In this document: positions 11,394 through 20,313 of the stretch, one piece after another | How the letters are laid out: the number at the start of each line of letters is the position of its first letter | Position numbering within the stretch: the first letter of the stretch is position 1 | DNA from: Bacteroidota bacterium | GTDB lineage: Bacteria; Bacteroidota; Bacteroidia; Cytophagales; Cyclobacteriaceae | Direction: 5' to 3' | Length of the DNA: 64,000 nt | Assembly (NCBI GenBank): GCA_023428695.1 | Contig: JAEYWY010000028.1 | Location: forward strand, 434,001 to 498,000 | Notes under the pieces: generated by a model | The model's database searches: none | Told to the model about the DNA's origin: nothing | What the model saw: only the letters and a program-made list of their open reading frames with translations | Made by a program: the position numbers and the translations under genes

Positions 11394-14300
11394 TATTTAA
11401 GAATCACATTCAGTCCAAGCGTAATGCTTCTCGTACGCGGGTAAATTCCGTTATCGCCACCGAAGCCGTTGCCCCCACTCACGTTGAGTTCAGGATCAAC
11501 ACCGGAGTACCCGGTGAATAGCAGCAGGTTGTTACCTGTAAGCGAAACCCTCAACCGGTCGATGTGTGAAAAGCGCTCAACTGGTACGTTGTATCCTACC
11601 GTGACGTTATCTAATCTTAGGAAGGATCCGTTCTCCAGCCAGACATCAGACCCGTATTGCGAGGTGTAGATACCAAGATCGACTGCGCTCTCAAGAATAT
11701 TTGCACGCCCGATGTTTTCAAGCATACTAAGGCTCTGACGGAGATTATTGTATACTTTATTTCCTCCTGATCCACGCCAGACCATTGATACATCGATGTT
11801 CTTGTGCCGTAGCGTCGGCGTGAAGGCGTACGTATGTGTTGGCAGCGCTGACCCCGCAAATGCTCTGTCCGGACTGCGTATACCCTGATCAATCGTTCCA
11901 TCGTCGTTCCTGTCACGCACGGTTTCAACACCATTCTCGTTTACACCGGTGTGTTCGAGTATGAAAAATGTTCCGATTGGTTTTCCTTCAACCAGGAATG
12001 AGTTCGGTCCCCAGGGCACGTAATCTGTATTCAGCGGCACGCCATTGATGCTTCCGCTCAGATTCAATACCTCGTTCCTCAGGAGCGAAGCATTTCCTGC
12101 CAGCGTGAGCGTTGTATTGGCCGTGCGAATAACATCGTAGGAAAGGGCAAGTTCAATTCCTTCGTTCCGGATGCTTCCCACGTTGGCCACAATTGTTCCA
12201 TATGGGAATGGCGGTTGCGGTACTGTGTAGTTGAAGAGCAGATTGTCTGTTGTCGCCGTAAAAGCATCAAGTGAACCGCGAAGCCTGCTATCTATCATCG
12301 CAAAATCGATACCCACGTTGGTTTGTTTACGTGTTTCCCATCTAAGGTCGGCGTTTGCGTTCTGTGTGATTGTAAAGTTTGTGATCGGCACGCCGCCAAA
12401 GTACGTCACACCTGACGCACCCACCAGTGAGAGCGAGTTCTGAGGATACAGGCCCTGTTGATTTCCGGTGACACCATATCCACCGCGAAGTTTCAATTCA
12501 TCGAACAAGCCCTGGTTTGTCATGAATGGCTCCTGATCAATTCGCCACGCTACAGATGCCGATGGGAAATTACCCCACTTGTGATTCTTGCCGAACACCG
12601 ATGATCCGTCGCGACGAACACTTAGCGTGAGCAGGTAGCGGTCCTTGAATGCATAGTTTGCGCGACCAAGGAACGAGATCAGCGTCCGGTCATTTTTGTA
12701 TGAAGAAAAATCTCCCGGTTGTACGCGCGAAAGGTCACCCAGTTGCAACGCGTTATAGGTTGCGATATCATTTCTGAAACCTTTGGCCTGAGAGAAGTTA
12801 CCCTGATACAATTGATTCTGCCATTCGTACACGATCAAGGCGCCGAATGAGTGTTGTTCGAGTTCCTTCTTGTATTCGAGACTGATATCCATCAGGCGTT
12901 CATCCTGGCGATTGTTGTTGATGCTTGCCAATCCATCATTGTCGATGGCTATTGCAACCGTTGATTTCGCTGGTAAAAAGTATCCCCACATATTGTCGGT
13001 TTTCCGCCAGCTGCCGAACCACCCTGCGGTAAACCCTTTGACGATTTCAAAATCTGCGTGGAAGCTACCGAAGAGGTTGTTGTTCTTTCCTTCGTTCACG
13101 ACCGTCTCGGCAACCGCATACGGGTTGATATACTGAAACACATTGGGATCAGAATAGAAAGTCTCGCCATCCGTGTCGAAAATCGGATCCGTCGGGCGCA
13201 TCACGTAGGAATTCGTGATGAGGTTCGAGGTAAACGAAGCACGGCCCACGCTGTTAGGGCTGCCCACAGTATTGTTTATGCTGCTGTTGAGATGGAACGT
13301 GAGTGTAAGCTTGTCGTCCAGGGCACGTTGTGTAGCCTGGACGTTGGCGATATAGCGGTTGTTGCTTGAATTGGTAACCACGCCATTTTGCAGCAACGCC
13401 GTCAGCGATGCCCGGTAGTTCAATTGTTTCGTGCCACCGCCGAATGAAAGCGTGTGATTTTGGGTTGATCCGGTTCGCGTAAGCACGTCAAACCAGTCAG
13501 TAGACGACCCGTGGTTTGCTGATGCCGGTACGCCCGTTTGTTGAGCTACTTCCCACCAACGTTGTGCATCAAGCACTTTGAGATGACGCGGAATGAAATC
13601 AGCTGAAGCCGACGCATTGTATTCAACCGAAAGTTTTCCCTCTTTACCGGCTTTCGTTGTAACGATGATTACCCCTGGGGCACCACGCGAACCGTATATG
13701 GCTGTCGCCGATGCGTCTTTCAAAATGTCGATACTTTCAATTTCGCCGGGAGGAACCTGATTCAGAAGGTCCATATTACCCTGAATACCATCCACTACAA
13801 CTAACGGGTCGTTTCCTCCTATCAGCGAGGTAATACCACGAATGCGAACCGACGGCGAAGAACCTGGTTCGCTGCCGGTCTGCGTCACGTTAACGCCCGC
13901 GGCCCTTCCTGCGATCTGCTGCATGGGGTTTGTGAACGCACCCTGGTTCAACTGATCCGACGACAATGAAGTCATTGCGCCGGTGACATCGCGTTTCTCC
14001 TGCGTGCCGTAACCGATTACAACGATCTCACTAAGCGTCGAAAGGTCCGGCTCAAGCCGGACATCGATAACGCTTCCGCTTCCTACTGCGACTTCTTTTG
14101 TCGCGTAACCGACATAGGAAAACAACAGAACACCATTGCTTGCGTCTGCCGGAAGTGAAAGGCGGTATTTTCCTTCAACATCCGTGGCGGTACCTATTGA
14201 CGGTGCTGACTTCAACCGGATGCTCACACCGGGCATTCCGTCACCGTTCTCATCGACTACGATACCACTGATGGTCTGACCATCCTGGGCGTACACACAG

Positions 14301-14395
14301 GGCACTACTGCAAGAGCCAGAAAGCTGCAGAGCATGACCTGTATCAAGATTTTCAGCCGTTTCCGGCGATTTTTGACTGCTTTCGCGTTGTTCAT
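11393..14395 (-). CDS. susC: SusC/RagA family TonB-linked outer membrane channel
   Basis: A 1000-residue outer membrane transporter that imports malto-oligosaccharides by TonB energy together with SusD. I start it at the ATG at 14395; the longer frame would place extra residues before the signal peptide. After the signal sequence comes a carboxypeptidase-regulatory-like domain (about 35-115: ISGIVVDENGDGMPGVSI), then the SusC plug (SEIVVIGYGTQEKRDVTGA, then VVVDGI and DILKDASATAIYGSRGAPGVI), then a 22-strand-type barrel. The C-terminal strand reads RSITLGLNVILK. It is the first gene of the susC-susD-susE-GH13-GH97 run, with a LacI-type palindrome 50 bases upstream. Confidence 0.95.
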   Translation of the reverse strand: MNNAKAVKNRRKRLKILIQVMLCSFLALAVVPCVYAQDGQTISGIVVDENGDGMPGVSIRLKSAPSIGTATDVEGKYRLSLPADASNGVLLFSYVGYATKEVAVGSGSVIDVRLEPDLSTLSEIVVIGYGTQEKRDVTGAMTSLSSDQLNQGAFTNPMQQIAGRAAGVNVTQTGSEPGSSPSVRIRGITSLIGGNDPLVVVDGIQGNMDLLNQVPPGEIESIDILKDASATAIYGSRGAPGVIIVTTKAGKEGKLSVEYNASASADFIPRHLKVLDAQRWWEVAQQTGVPASANHGSSTDWFDVLTRTGSTQNHTLSFGGGTKQLNYRASLTALLQNGVVTNSSNNRYIANVQATQRALDDKLTLTFHLNSSINNTVGSPNSVGRASFTSNLITNSYVMRPTDPIFDTDGETFYSDPNVFQYINPYAVAETVVNEGKNNNLFGSFHADFEIVKGFTAGWFGSWRKTDNMWGYFLPAKSTVAIAIDNDGLASINNNRQDERLMDISLEYKKELEQHSFGALIVYEWQNQLYQGNFSQAKGFRNDIATYNALQLGDLSRVQPGDFSSYKNDRTLISFLGRANYAFKDRYLLTLSVRRDGSSVFGKNHKWGNFPSASVAWRIDQEPFMTNQGLFDELKLRGGYGVTGNQQGLYPQNSLSLVGASGVTYFGGVPITNFTITQNANADLRWETRKQTNVGIDFAMIDSRLRGSLDAFTATTDNLLFNYTVPQPPFPYGTIVANVGSIRNEGIELALSYDVIRTANTTLTLAGNASLLRNEVLNLSGSINGVPLNTDYVPWGPNSFLVEGKPIGTFFILEHTGVNENGVETVRDRNDDGTIDQGIRSPDRAFAGSALPTHTYAFTPTLRHKNIDVSMVWRGSGGNKVYNNLRQSLSMLENIGRANILESAVDLGIYTSQYGSDVWLENGSFLRLDNVTVGYNVPVERFSHIDRLRVSLTGNNLLLFTGYSGVDPELNVSGGNGFGGDNGIYPRTRSITLGLNVILK

Positions 14396-14445
14396 ATCAT
14401 TTGGCTTGATTTGGTGCGTACGCAATCTTCGCCGGAATCAGGCCG

Positions 14446-14457
14446 GCAAACGTTTGC
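14446..14457. promoter_or_regulatory. LacI-family-type operator palindrome upstream of susC
   Basis: The perfect 12-bp palindrome GCAAACGTTTGC is centred about 56 bases upstream of the susC ATG at 14395. The central CG flanked by AAA/TTT is the hallmark of LacI/PurR-family operators. No LacI-family gene lies in this window, so the regulator would be encoded elsewhere. Seen directly as a palindrome; the function is inferred. Confidence 0.45.
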
Positions 14458-14618
14458 GGACCTGACAAAGGAAGAGGTAGCAAAAGGTGAGATCAATTTA
14501 TCCCTCCAAAATCTAGAAAATCCTGATCATTCATGACCACCAAACAATTGATTCACAACACTTTACACCCAACACTCAAGGCGGAAAATCTAAGGGAAAT
14601 CGAGAAGAAAACAACGAT

Positions 14619-16211
14619 TCAGAAGGTCCTGATGCTCATTATCCGGCGATCAAATTCATCGTTCGGAACAATGGACTTGTTGCGGATGCGTGTTTTGTAC
14701 GTGTAGATCGTCGTTACAGAGTAATCCAGAATACGGGAAATCTTTTCGTTGTCGGTGATTCCCATCCGAATCAGTGCAAAAATGCGGAGCTCGGTGTTTA
14801 GCAGTTGACCTTCCTTAAGCTGGATGCGGTCTTCTTCACGGAACAATGACTGAAAAACATTCACAAAATCAGGGAATAGTTTGAGGAAGACTTTGTCAAA
14901 ATTATGATAAAGGTCCTCCCGCTCCCGCCGGATATTAATGCTGTCGACAACAAAACGGAGGTCATCAAGTTTTTTGGTCATCAACTTCATTTCCATGCTC
15001 TTCTTCAGGTTCTCGAGCCTCGAAATGTAGTCAGCCGTGGTATTGAAGTAATAGGTGAGGTATTCTTCCTTGATCTTGTTGGCGTCGACCAGGTGTTGAT
15101 TCGTTTCCACAAGTCTTTCGTTCGACTCGGAAATGATCCTCTTGGCATGCTGAAGCTTACGGAATTGTACAAAGATGATCACACCAAATCCGATCAGGAT
15201 TAGTGCAATGAGCGTGATCCCTGTGGCATAAAGCAGAAGCATGTTTTTTCGTGCTTCCACCATGGCAAGTTGTTTCCCTTCAATCAACGGAAACACGGAT
15301 GCAACCTGGATTTTTCTATGGTTAGCGCCGTAGAAGTTTGCATCGTCCATTGCAACGCGGATGTAGTTGTAGGCTTTTTCAATTTCACCGTCATCGTATA
15401 ACATCCTGGCCAGATTCATCAGAGCCACCGCTTCCCTGGTCGACGCTCTGACATCCGCCGCAGCTGCTTCGATGAGCATTGCCTTTGAACGTTCGCGCTC
15501 GCCACTGTTGAGATACAGAAAGCTAAGCGTGCTGGCGACGACAGCCTTTTCAGAATCGGTAAGCGGATAATCATTCATCAACTTCTCATAATTCTTAATT
15601 GCATTAATCAGATCCGCAGTGTGAAGATCAAGAAGTCCGCGGGCAAGCAGGTATTGCGGATTATCAGGAGTGAGCGCGTGCAGCGCGGAGTCAATGTATT
15701 GATTGCCACGCGTATGATACGAACTGCCGAAAAAGTCATCGCCGGCAAATTCGGATGCATCATAACACGTTCGTCCGCAAAGGAAATAATAGGCCGATCG
15801 TCGGTCCGCCGGCAACTTCGATGCGTCTATTGCCTGTAATGAATCGAGGGCTTCATGGAAAAGACCGGCCGAAACCAGAACAAACGCCAGATTTATTTTC
15901 GACTCCAGAATCAGGGCCGGGTCGCCGGTTCTTGCGGCGATATTCTGCAAACTGCGCGCATAACGAAATGCGGAATCATAGATAAATGACTTATACTCAT
16001 TATATATGGCAAGTGTTGTCTGGTATTCGTCAAGTGTAGTTCGTCCGGGAAGCATCCGTTTCAGAGAGTTCAGCCGCTCAAACTTGGTTTGCAGGATCGC
16101 GTTCCTGTTCGCTAACAACGAATCAAGTCCATACAAACCATCCCTCGTCGAGGGTTGTGCAGAAACGCCAAACGCTAATAGCAGGAATAAAATAATACCG
16201 GATATCCTCAT
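14619..16211 (-). CDS. susR: SusR-like membrane-bound regulator with DUF6377 region
   Basis: A 530-residue protein starting at the ATG at 16211 with a GGAGG Shine-Dalgarno just upstream. The longer frame lacks a plausible start. It has a signal peptide, a periplasmic helical region with TPR-like repeats (about 60-310), one transmembrane segment (about 325-352), a coiled-coil linker (ESNERLVETNQHLVDANK) and a cytoplasmic C-terminus ending in a LuxR-like helix-turn-helix (MGITDNEKISRILDYSVTTIYTYKTR). This matches the SusR/DUF6377 family that senses maltose-type sugars in the periplasm and activates sus genes. It lies upstream of susC on the same strand, separated by 223 bases. Confidence 0.82.
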   Translation of the reverse strand: MRISGIILFLLLAFGVSAQPSTRDGLYGLDSLLANRNAILQTKFERLNSLKRMLPGRTTLDEYQTTLAIYNEYKSFIYDSAFRYARSLQNIAARTGDPALILESKINLAFVLVSAGLFHEALDSLQAIDASKLPADRRSAYYFLCGRTCYDASEFAGDDFFGSSYHTRGNQYIDSALHALTPDNPQYLLARGLLDLHTADLINAIKNYEKLMNDYPLTDSEKAVVASTLSFLYLNSGERERSKAMLIEAAAADVRASTREAVALMNLARMLYDDGEIEKAYNYIRVAMDDANFYGANHRKIQVASVFPLIEGKQLAMVEARKNMLLLYATGITLIALILIGFGVIIFVQFRKLQHAKRIISESNERLVETNQHLVDANKIKEEYLTYYFNTTADYISRLENLKKSMEMKLMTKKLDDLRFVVDSINIRREREDLYHNFDKVFLKLFPDFVNVFQSLFREEDRIQLKEGQLLNTELRIFALIRMGITDNEKISRILDYSVTTIYTYKTRIRNKSIVPNDEFDRRIMSIRTF

Positions 16212-16288
16212 GCCTCCAAAACGATCTGCCAAGTTATGGAAAATCCGGTTGTGAAAAAGATCCGGTTTGGCACCCGGAATAAGCACTC

Positions 16289-16323
16289 AAAAAAGGACAG
16301 CCCATGATGCAGTCCCGGCTGTC
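16289..16323 (-). terminator. Hairpin with T-run on the minus strand (terminator or attenuator)
   Basis: GACAGCC (16296-16302) and GGCTGTC (16317-16323) form a 7-bp perfect stem with a 14-base loop. On the minus strand the stem is followed by C and six T, the form of a Rho-independent terminator. It lies about 80 bases upstream of the susR-like ATG and 30 bases before the divergent GH116 gene. It could stop antisense transcripts from GH116 or attenuate the susR leader. Confidence 0.45.
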
Positions 16324-16354
16324 AATTTAGTATTTTCACTGATCCCTGAAAACT

Positions 16355-19003
16355 ATGGACCGCACAAGAAGAAACTTCATTCGGCAAGTTGGAGTCGGGT
16401 CACTCTCGGCGACACTCCTGCCACTTTCGACAAACGCCAATCAAAAAGAGAATTCAGCTGCGGATGGTGAGCACACTCTCAAAGGTGAGTTGGCAAGTGA
16501 GCACGCTTTCAACGGACCATACGCCGGTCCTCAACTCGACCGCATTGCGTTTCCTTTAGGGGGCCTGGGAGCGGGAATGTATTGTATCGAGGGCACGGGA
16601 GCGTATTCGCATATGTCCATCCGGCATAAGCCCGATATTACCAATGACCCCGGCATGTTCGCTGCCATCTCCATCAAGAACAAACCTCAAAGTGCCCGTA
16701 TCGTCGAAGGGCCGCCCCCTGAATGGAAGAAGTTCGGTGTAGCCCTCGCCGGCAACGGACTTGGAGGCACAACACTTGGTCTGCCCCATTTCGAAAAAGC
16801 ATCCTTTGAAATGCGTTTCCCGTATGCAACAATCAATCTCACTGATACAGAGTACCCGTTAAATGCACAAATCAAGGCATGGAATCCCTTTATTCCAACT
16901 GATGAAGACAACTCAAGCCTTCCTGTGGCTGCGTTGGTGTACACGTTTCGAAATACGAGCTCCGAAAGCCAGGAATGTTTGTTCTCTTTTCATGCGAAGA
17001 ATTTTCTGAAACGCGACAGCGAAAAACCATCCAACAAAATCACAGGCCTTCCACGCGGCTTTGTACTGCGCCAGGAAATCATAGGAGATCAGAAACACGT
17101 TCAGGCTGACTTTGCAGTGACCTTAAACCAGGCAAACGCTATTATCGACCACTGCTGGTTTCGTGGCGGATGGTTTGACTCAATGACAATGACCTGGCGT
17201 TCTGTTGAAAAAAGTGAGGCACGTGCAACGGACCCGGTACCCTCAAATGCGCCGGGAGCATCGGTATATGTCCCCTTCACACTCGCGCCCGGAGAGGAAA
17301 AGGAAATCATCGTAAACACTTGCTGGTATGTCCCCTACTCCGATGTGCGTTTTGGTCAGGACCAATCCGAGGCAGAAAATTGTGACCCCGGTTCAGGCTG
17401 TTGCAATACCAGTGCAGATATCGGGAACAAAATTGCAGATCCTGAAACGACAAAAGAAAATTACCAACCCTGGTATGCATCACGCTTCAAGTCCGTTGAA
17501 GACATCGTTCGCTACTGGGAAGAATCTTATCTGAACCTCGATACACAAACGCGGCAGTTTACTGATGCATTCTACGCGATGACGTTGCCGCAGGAAGTTG
17601 TTGAAGCTGTTGCCGCAAATCTCTGTATCCTTAAATCGACTACAGTATTACGCCAACACGATGGCAGGCTGTGGAGTTTTGAGGGAACCGGCGACTCGTG
17701 GGGATGTTGCCACGGTTCATGTACGCACGTTTGGAATTACGCACAGGCAATACCGCATCTTTTCCCTGCGCTCGAACGCACATTGCGTCACACGGAATTT
17801 TGTGAGAACCAAAGTCGCGAAGGACATCAGATGTTTCGTGCGGCGCTGCCGATCCGCCCGCTAAAGCATGACTTCCACGCCGCCGCCGATGGCCAACTCG
17901 GTGGCATCATGAAGGTTTATCGTGAATGGCGTATCAGCGGCGATGACGCGTGGCTTCGAAAGATGTACCCGATGGTCAAACAGAGTATCGACTATTGCCA
18001 GCAATCCTGGGATCCGGACAAGAAAGGTATCCTCGAAGAACCTCATCATAATACGTACGATATTGAATTCTGGGGACCGGATGGCATGTGTACAAGCTTC
18101 TATGTCGGTGCACTCTCGGCGATGGTGGCAATGGCTAAATACCTCAAGAAGAAAAAGGACGTCGCCGAATACTCGGCCCTGTTGAAAAAGGGTCGCCAGT
18201 ATATCGAGACGGAACTTTTTGACGGAGAATACTTCATTCAGAAAATTCAGACAGAAGGACTTCGCGCCAATCCGCTGGAAACAGGCAAAACCTCGATGGT
18301 TGGACAATACTCTGAAGAAGCGCAAAAGCTCCTTGAAGAAGAAGGTCCAAAATACCAGTATGGTTCGGGTTGTCTTTCAGATGGAGTGCTTGGTTCATGG
18401 ATTGCGCGAATGTGTGGGCTTGATGAGCCTCTTGATCCAAAAAAGGTTGAAAGTCATTTGCTCGCGGTTCACCGTTACAACCTGCGCAAAGACTTGCGGG
18501 ATCACGTAAACCCTCAACGCCCATCATTTGCATTTGGACCCGAAGGCGGGCTGTTGTTATGCTCGTGGCCAAAGGGTGGGCAACTGTCACTGCCATTTGT
18601 CTATAGCAATGAAGTGTGGACAGGAATCGAGTACCAGGTCGCGGCGCATCTTACGCTTATGGGAAAAGTTGACGAGGGACTTGAGATTGTAAGAATCTGC
18701 CGTCACCGATACGATGGAAAAACAAGAAATCCTTTCGACGAGTACGAATGCGGGCACTGGTATGCGCGCGCACTCGCGAGCTACGGTCTTATTGAAGGAC
18801 TGACAGGCGTACGCTTTGACGCCGTGGAGAAAGTACTCCATGTCAACTCGCATGTTGGCGACTTCGTGTCTTTCCTTTCAACGAATACCGGATTCGGAAC
18901 GGTACATTACAAGAACGGAACGGTCAGGCTGAATGTCGTGCGTGGAAAAATCCCCGTCGAAAAGGTTAATGTCGCCGGAAAAGTCTCTGCGTTTAAAGCG
19001 TAG
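16355..19003 (+). CDS. GH116 family glycosidase (GBA2-like), Tat-type signal
   Basis: An 882-residue enzyme of the GH116/non-lysosomal glucosylceramidase family; bacterial members are mostly beta-glucosidases or beta-xylosidases. The N-terminus has a twin-arginine motif (RRNFI) and a hydrophobic stretch, so export by the Tat route is likely. The N-terminal beta-sandwich (about 60-370) contains the GGLGAGMYCIEG pattern. The C-terminal (alpha/alpha)6 domain carries FEGTGDSWGCCHG with E443 as candidate nucleophile and HNTYD with D569 as candidate acid/base, by comparison with the family. It is divergent from the susR-like gene with 143 bases between. Whether it belongs to the starch regulon is open, since the family cleaves beta-linked sugars. 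Confidence 0.85.
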   Translation: MDRTRRNFIRQVGVGSLSATLLPLSTNANQKENSAADGEHTLKGELASEHAFNGPYAGPQLDRIAFPLGGLGAGMYCIEGTGAYSHMSIRHKPDITNDPGMFAAISIKNKPQSARIVEGPPPEWKKFGVALAGNGLGGTTLGLPHFEKASFEMRFPYATINLTDTEYPLNAQIKAWNPFIPTDEDNSSLPVAALVYTFRNTSSESQECLFSFHAKNFLKRDSEKPSNKITGLPRGFVLRQEIIGDQKHVQADFAVTLNQANAIIDHCWFRGGWFDSMTMTWRSVEKSEARATDPVPSNAPGASVYVPFTLAPGEEKEIIVNTCWYVPYSDVRFGQDQSEAENCDPGSGCCNTSADIGNKIADPETTKENYQPWYASRFKSVEDIVRYWEESYLNLDTQTRQFTDAFYAMTLPQEVVEAVAANLCILKSTTVLRQHDGRLWSFEGTGDSWGCCHGSCTHVWNYAQAIPHLFPALERTLRHTEFCENQSREGHQMFRAALPIRPLKHDFHAAADGQLGGIMKVYREWRISGDDAWLRKMYPMVKQSIDYCQQSWDPDKKGILEEPHHNTYDIEFWGPDGMCTSFYVGALSAMVAMAKYLKKKKDVAEYSALLKKGRQYIETELFDGEYFIQKIQTEGLRANPLETGKTSMVGQYSEEAQKLLEEEGPKYQYGSGCLSDGVLGSWIARMCGLDEPLDPKKVESHLLAVHRYNLRKDLRDHVNPQRPSFAFGPEGGLLLCSWPKGGQLSLPFVYSNEVWTGIEYQVAAHLTLMGKVDEGLEIVRICRHRYDGKTRNPFDEYECGHWYARALASYGLIEGLTGVRFDAVEKVLHVNSHVGDFVSFLSTNTGFGTVHYKNGTVRLNVVRGKIPVEKVNVAGKVSAFKA

Positions 19004-19005
19004 AT

Positions 19006-20079
19006 CTAGATCGTGGTAAGCCGATGTGAAGGTTTCGGGTAACCCGGACTGAATGATGCACCTTCGCCAAGCAGGATTCTGCATAGATGAGTCTTTTGTA
19101 CTTCACGGGCCACACGCTCTATGATTTCCTGTAAGGTGGCCGGATCCGTCTGCACACGTGCGTTAATCAAAACAGAGACCTCGCGGGATTCAGCCATTCC
19201 GAGTTTTACTTTTCCATCTGTACTCGCGGTCGTAAAACTAACCTTTCTTGTCGCGGTGTTATTTTGAACGAGAAACTTCAGGTGACCGATCGTAAGGTCA
19301 GCACCGCGGATCGCGTCGAAAATTGATTTCATTAAAGCTTCAGCAATTACGATGGAATTCCCCTTCTCTGACTCAATACGCAGTGACCGGTCGTACCACG
19401 CAAGCCGGCTTTCACCTTCAGCGTATGTGTCATAGTTGATTTCAAGGAATCTGAACTTCGCGGTGGTGCCCATTATAACGGACAGGCCACGCGCCACTTC
19501 GTCCTGATCCAGCGAATTTTGAAAAATCACGATCGTGTGGGGAAACTCAGTCAAAAGAAAGTCACTCATAAGGGTGTGTTGATCAGGCGTGAGACAGTCG
19601 GCCTTGTTCGCGATAAGTATCCCCGCTTCTTCCATTTGTTTCCGGAAGATATAGCGCACCGACTCATCGATAAATGATGACGTTCCATCAAGCAGAGACA
19701 CCAGAAACAAACTGTCAACGTACGTTACGACAACCACCCTGACCGAAGAATATTGACGCAACAAGGGCGCAGCGACCGTGGCAACGAGGTCGGTGCAAGA
19801 TCCTACGGCTTCAGCAAAAATTACATCGGGCGCTACGTCATTGACAATTTCGTCGATTCGGCCGGTCAACTCCTCAAAGCGACAGCAAAAACATCCGCCA
19901 CCAATTTCCCCGCCCGGCACATTAGTAGAACGAACCAACGAAGTATCTACCTGTTGCGAGCCCTGGTCATTAGTGATAACTGCAACCCTGCGATTTTGCT
20001 GCATCAGAACATTACAAGACTGAAGAATGCCTGTAGTTTTGCCACTACCGAGGAAGCCACCTGTAAGAATCACGTCCAT
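19006..20079 (-). CDS. CobW/COG0523 family G3E GTPase (metal chaperone)
   Basis: A 357-residue cytoplasmic GTPase. It has Walker A GGFLGSGKTT near residue 7, the CXCC metal-binding motif (GGCFCCRF, about residues 61-68) between G1 and G2, and the NKAD base-recognition motif near residue 158. The family delivers zinc, cobalt or related metals to client enzymes. The C-terminal half is only loosely similar to the usual CobW_C domain. It meets the GH116 gene tail to tail, with two bases between stop codons and no terminator visible. The client and metal cannot be assigned; no Zur-like gene is nearby. Confidence 0.8.
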   Translation of the reverse strand: MDVILTGGFLGSGKTTGILQSCNVLMQQNRRVAVITNDQGSQQVDTSLVRSTNVPGGEIGGGCFCCRFEELTGRIDEIVNDVAPDVIFAEAVGSCTDLVATVAAPLLRQYSSVRVVVVTYVDSLFLVSLLDGTSSFIDESVRYIFRKQMEEAGILIANKADCLTPDQHTLMSDFLLTEFPHTIVIFQNSLDQDEVARGLSVIMGTTAKFRFLEINYDTYAEGESRLAWYDRSLRIESEKGNSIVIAEALMKSIFDAIRGADLTIGHLKFLVQNNTATRKVSFTTASTDGKVKLGMAESREVSVLINARVQTDPATLQEIIERVAREVQKTHLCRILLGEGASFSPGYPKPSHRLTTI

Positions 20080-20278
20080 TTGTGCGTATCTAAAATGGAA
20101 TATAAGACATTCAGAGGTGAAATTCCATCCGGCAGAATACTGGTCACAAACTGAGAAAACGTAAGATGCGCCCTATCCACTTGTCCGGGCGCCACAAAAA
20201 AGAAAGGAACGGCTTCCCTGACTCTTAACAATGCAAAAACCAACCCCCAGGGAATACCGCTCCTTATGTCTTAACGTA

Positions 20279-20301
20279 ACGGACACTGTTTCCAGTTCCG
20301 T
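20279..20301 (-). terminator. Hairpin downstream of the RND operon
   Basis: ACGGACACTG (20279-20288) and CAGTTCCGT (20293-20301) pair with one bulged base around a four-base loop (GAAA on the minus strand). It begins 13 bases beyond the RND stop on the minus strand. It has no clear T-run, so termination is only a possibility. The rest of 20080-20278 holds no gene I can support. Confidence 0.3.
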
Positions 20302-20313
20302 CACGTGGAATAC

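Noticed and set aside
14471..14560. Possible TTTG / TAGATTTTG promoter for susC
   Set aside because: The spacing between the two elements is about 25 bases, too long for the Bacteroidota consensus, so I do not list it.
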